Shown in pieces: positions 40,415 through 42,883 of a DNA stretch of 42,883 nucleotides (the stretch's first letter is position 1; each line of letters starts with the position of its first letter). Location: contig NZ_JBEQZJ010000035.1 in assembly GCF_045223415.1 (NCBI RefSeq), positions 1-42,883 of the forward strand, given 5' to 3'. This DNA is from Hoskinsella mucinilytica. Lineage in GTDB: Bacteria; Bacillota_I; Bacilli_A; Erysipelotrichales; Erysipelotrichaceae. The notes below the pieces were generated by a model that saw only the letters and a list, made by a program, of their open reading frames with translations, made no database searches and was not told where the DNA came from. A program made the translations under genes and the position numbers.

Positions 40415-41626
40415 ATGAAAAAAACTGTTGTATTAGGGGTCACTGGCGGTATTGCTGCTTTCAAAAGCGCACAGCTTTGTAGCAATCTGATCAAAAAAGG
40501 ATATGATGTGGAAGTCATTATGACAAAGAACGCCACAGAATTCATTTCTCCTTTGACCTTTGAATCACTCACAAAACACAATGTCATGGTTTCCACTTTT
40601 GAAAAAGTTGCGGACCGTAGCGTAAAGCATATATCCATAGCGAAACGAGCAGATATCTTTGTAATTGTTCCCGCAAGTGCAAATGTAATCGCAAAAATTG
40701 TTCATGGAATTGCGGATGATATGCTTACAACCACCTTTCTAGCAGCAAATTGTAGAAAAGTGATCGCTCCTGCAATGAATACACAAATGTTTGAAAATCC
40801 TGTTACACAAAGAAATATAAAAGAATGTATCCATTTGGGATATGATATCATTTCTCCTGAAGTAGGATACCTAGCCTGTGGCGATTCCGGTAAAGGAAAG
40901 CTTGCGGATATTTCTTATATCGAAGAAAGAATTGAAAACATCCTTCAAGAAGAGGATCTATTCAAAGGGAAAAAGATTTTGATTACTGCCGGACCAACAC
41001 AAGAGGCTTTGGATCCGGTTCGCTATATCACCAACCATTCTTCCGGGAAAATGGGATATGAAATCGCAAGAGCCGCAAGAAACATGGGTGCAGAGGTTAC
41101 TTTGATCAGTGGTCCTGTTTCTATCACTGCTCCATCAGATGTTCATGTGGTTCCGATTGTCAGTGCAAATGATATGTTTACTGCAGTCAAAGAACACTAT
41201 AAGGATATGGATATCGTGATCAAAGCAGCTGCCGTAGGTGATTATCGCCCTCAAATTATCGCAGAAAATAAAATCAAGAAGCAAGGAGATACCTTAGAAA
41301 TCAAATTTGTTAAAAATCCTGATATCCTTGCTTATCTTGGTGAACATAAAAAAGAAGATCAGGTTATTTGTGGTTTTGCGATGGAAACTCAAAATTTAAT
41401 TGAAAATGCCAAAGAAAAGCTAACCAAAAAGAATTGTGATATGATCATCGCAAATAATTTAAAGGTTGAGGGCGCAGGTTTTCAAACAGACACCAATGTC
41501 GCTACCATCATTCAAAAAGATTCCATTGAAACACTTGAAAAAATGAGTAAATATGAGTTAGGTAAAACAATTCTACATCACCTTTATGACATCATGAAGG
41601 AAAAGAAAGGGGCCTCAGCATGCTAG
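40415..41626 (+). CDS. coaBC: Bifunctional phosphopantothenoylcysteine decarboxylase / phosphopantothenate-cysteine ligase (403 aa)
   Basis: Steps two and three of coenzyme A synthesis. The CoaC half has VTGGIAAFKSAQL, catalytic His in DRSVKHISIAKRAD, APAMNTQMFENP and the Cys of YLACGDSGKGKLAD. The CoaB half has LITAGPTQEALDPVRYITN, HSSGKMGYEIAR, AAAVGDYRP and FVKNPDILAYLG. GGGAGG precedes the ATG at 40415; the frame upstream has no site. It overlaps coaX by 7 nt. Confidence 0.95.
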   Translation: MKKTVVLGVTGGIAAFKSAQLCSNLIKKGYDVEVIMTKNATEFISPLTFESLTKHNVMVSTFEKVADRSVKHISIAKRADIFVIVPASANVIAKIVHGIADDMLTTTFLAANCRKVIAPAMNTQMFENPVTQRNIKECIHLGYDIISPEVGYLACGDSGKGKLADISYIEERIENILQEEDLFKGKKILITAGPTQEALDPVRYITNHSSGKMGYEIARAARNMGAEVTLISGPVSITAPSDVHVVPIVSANDMFTAVKEHYKDMDIVIKAAAVGDYRPQIIAENKIKKQGDTLEIKFVKNPDILAYLGEHKKEDQVICGFAMETQNLIENAKEKLTKKNCDMIIANNLKVEGAGFQTDTNVATIIQKDSIETLEKMSKYELGKTILHHLYDIMKEKKGASAC

Positions 41627-42390
41627 TTGTTATTGATATCGGAAATACAAATATCACGATGGGTATTTATAAGGATAATAAGCTGCTTGGGAATTATCGC
41701 CTAACGACGAAAATGAAACGTACAAGCGATGAATATGGATTCATGCTTATGAATTTTTTACAAGCAAGTAAAATCGAAAGTAGTGATATCAAAGATGTTA
41801 TCGTATCCAGTGTAGTTCCTAAGATCATGCATTCCTTTTTAAACAGCATTCGTAAATATATGCATTGTGAACCTATCGTTGTAGGACCTGGCATTAAAAC
41901 AGGAATTAGTGTAAAAGCCGAAAATCCTAAAGCTGTAGGTGCAGATCGTATCGTTGATGCAGCCGGAGCTTTCTATGAATATGGAGGACCTTGTCTTGTT
42001 GTAGATTTTGGTACCGCTACCACCTTTGATTATGTCGATGAACATGGAAACTTTGAATATGGCGCAATCACCTTCGGTATCGAAACCGGTGCTCAAGCAA
42101 TGTGGACACAGGCAGCAAAACTTCCAGAAATAGAAATCAAAAAGCCAAAAACTGTACTTTGTAAAAATACAACGACCAGTATGCAAGCCGGTGTTGTTTA
42201 TGGTTACATTGGCCAAAGTGAATACATCATCAAACAATTTAAAAAAGAACTTGGTGTAAATATGAAGGTCATTGCGACGGGGGGTCTTGGTAAGATCATT
42301 TATAAAAATACAGATGAAATTGATATTTATGATCGAGATTTAACATTCAAAGGATTGAAATGTATTTATGAAAAATATAAAGGAAAATAA
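41620..42390 (+). CDS. coaX: Type III pantothenate kinase (256 aa)
   Basis: ATP-dependent phosphorylation of pantothenate, the first step of CoA synthesis. VVIDIGNTNITMGIY (phosphate-binding), PKAVGADRIVDAAGAFYEYGG with the catalytic Asp, and VVDFGTATTFDYVDEHG are all as in CoaX. It is the second gene of the operon, translationally coupled to coaBC by a 7-nt overlap. CoaX enzymes are not feedback-inhibited by CoA (family knowledge). Confidence 0.95.
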   Translation: MLVVIDIGNTNITMGIYKDNKLLGNYRLTTKMKRTSDEYGFMLMNFLQASKIESSDIKDVIVSSVVPKIMHSFLNSIRKYMHCEPIVVGPGIKTGISVKAENPKAVGADRIVDAAGAFYEYGGPCLVVDFGTATTFDYVDEHGNFEYGAITFGIETGAQAMWTQAAKLPEIEIKKPKTVLCKNTTTSMQAGVVYGYIGQSEYIIKQFKKELGVNMKVIATGGLGKIIYKNTDEIDIYDRDLTFKGLKCIYEKYKGK

Positions 42391-42396
42391 CTTCAG

Positions 42397-42424
42397 ACAG
42401 TACAAAATGCTTGTACTGTTTTTT
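42397..42424 (+). terminator. Intrinsic terminator of coaBC-coaX
   Basis: ACAGTACAA (42397-42405) pairs with TTGTACTGT (42411-42419), followed by T residues. Confidence 0.8.
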
Positions 42425-42449
42425 ACTTTACTATGTGATTTTCGCTATT

Positions 42450-42575
42450 TTATTTCCTAAATACATTCTCTCGATGATATTTCAGATATTTTATTACCAT
42501 ATCTTCACGCAGATTTAGAAACAGCTTATCTGCATCATCAAACTTCATTTTTTCTATTTTATCTAGTATTCTCAC
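42450..42575 (-). CDS. Small helical protein, GTG start (41 aa)
   Basis: A 41-codon frame opens at GTG (42575-42573) with GAGGTGA 6 nt upstream and ends at a TAA (42452-42450). The product starts MRILDKIEKMKFDDADKL and continues as one long, charged, amphipathic helix rich in Lys, Asp and Leu ending ENVFRK. No membrane segment. No family recognised. An internal ATG nine codons on is an alternative start without a site. It faces the coaX terminator convergently. Confidence 0.5.
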   Translation of the reverse strand: MRILDKIEKMKFDDADKLFLNLREDMVIKYLKYHRENVFRK

Positions 42576-42883
42576 AGCAAATCACCTCATATTTTTCATT
42601 ATCATATACCAGTACCTCTATCATACATAAAAGTCTTATTTATTCATTTTAATGATACCATTTATATATAAAATTCTATCTAATCATAGCAATTGCTTCT
42701 TTCTGTCAGATATATGCCATCATTCAATATTATTTACCAAATACATTGATTTGAGCATAAAAACAGAAAAAGCGTAATTATTATTGTTATTATCTTTGTG
42801 TTTAACAAGGCTTTAAAGTAAATAAAAACGGATTTTCTGTAGATAATCTTATTTGAAAATGAAAAAGAGAAGAATTTCCACTT
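42576..42883. other. A+T-rich end of window without visible genes
   Basis: No frame with a plausible start and ribosome site, no tRNA and no clear hairpin terminator seen. A TATGATAAT near 42600 (minus strand) may be the -10 of the 41-codon gene. Confidence 0.5.

Noticed and set aside
1..42883. CRISPR array
   Set aside because: No series of regularly spaced repeats was seen; the only tandem structured repeats are the two Abi RNAs.

Overview
The window is A+T-rich, with closely packed genes, strong AGGAGG-type ribosome binding sites and intrinsic terminators throughout. It encodes FabK instead of FabI, an AsrABC sulfite reductase, type III pantothenate kinase and a BioY biotin importer. This fits a low-GC anaerobic member of the Bacillota. 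I would guess the Erysipelotrichia, but that placement is inference and no rRNA is present to confirm it.

Layout. (1) 1-15.9 kb is chromosomal background: small hypothetical and membrane proteins, fumarase (fumC) convergent with malic enzyme, a metallophosphoesterase, a DUF1836 regulator with an overlapping partner, L-asparaginase, tRNA-Glu and tRNA-Asn with near-identical promoters, an esterase, a UvrD-like helicase, an amidase, an aldo/keto reductase, and a dicarboxylate/amino-acid symporter behind a riboswitch-like attenuator. (2) 16.0-17.8 kb is an accessory island. It holds the 5' stub of a tyrosine integrase and then an Abi_2/AbiF-type HEPN protein preceded by two tandem copies of a small structured RNA, each with its own promoter and terminator. 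This looks like an RNA-antitoxin/HEPN-toxin defence locus and is the most exciting part of the window. (3) 17.8-19.3 kb has a DUF368 (PopT-type) undecaprenyl-phosphate translocase and a convergent, frameshifted GNAT acetyltransferase. (4) 19.4-31.2 kb, minus strand, is one 15-gene lipid operon: acpP-accB-accC-accD-accA-fabH-fabK-(fabK-like)-fabD-fabG-fabF-fabZ-birA-acpS-plsC. It covers malonyl-CoA formation, the full elongation cycle, the two enzymes that modify AccB and AcpP, and the first use of acyl chains in phospholipid. The biotin importer bioY diverges from it, and the shared 0.4-kb control region carries repeated operators of two types (TTTGA-n3-TCAAA and TAGTA-n5-TACTA). (5) 32.4-35.3 kb is asrABC, in which asrB has an in-frame UGA exactly in its iron-sulfur motif. 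(6) 35.4-42.4 kb has hflX, an AAA-ATPase/PD-(D/E)XK protein, the NAD(P)HX repair enzyme, and coaBC-coaX of coenzyme A synthesis, followed by a 41-codon small gene.

Three genes look broken or recoded: the integrase stub, the GNAT gene and asrB. Two very small genes (31 and 41 codons) with convincing ribosome binding sites are annotated from direct reading of the sequence.
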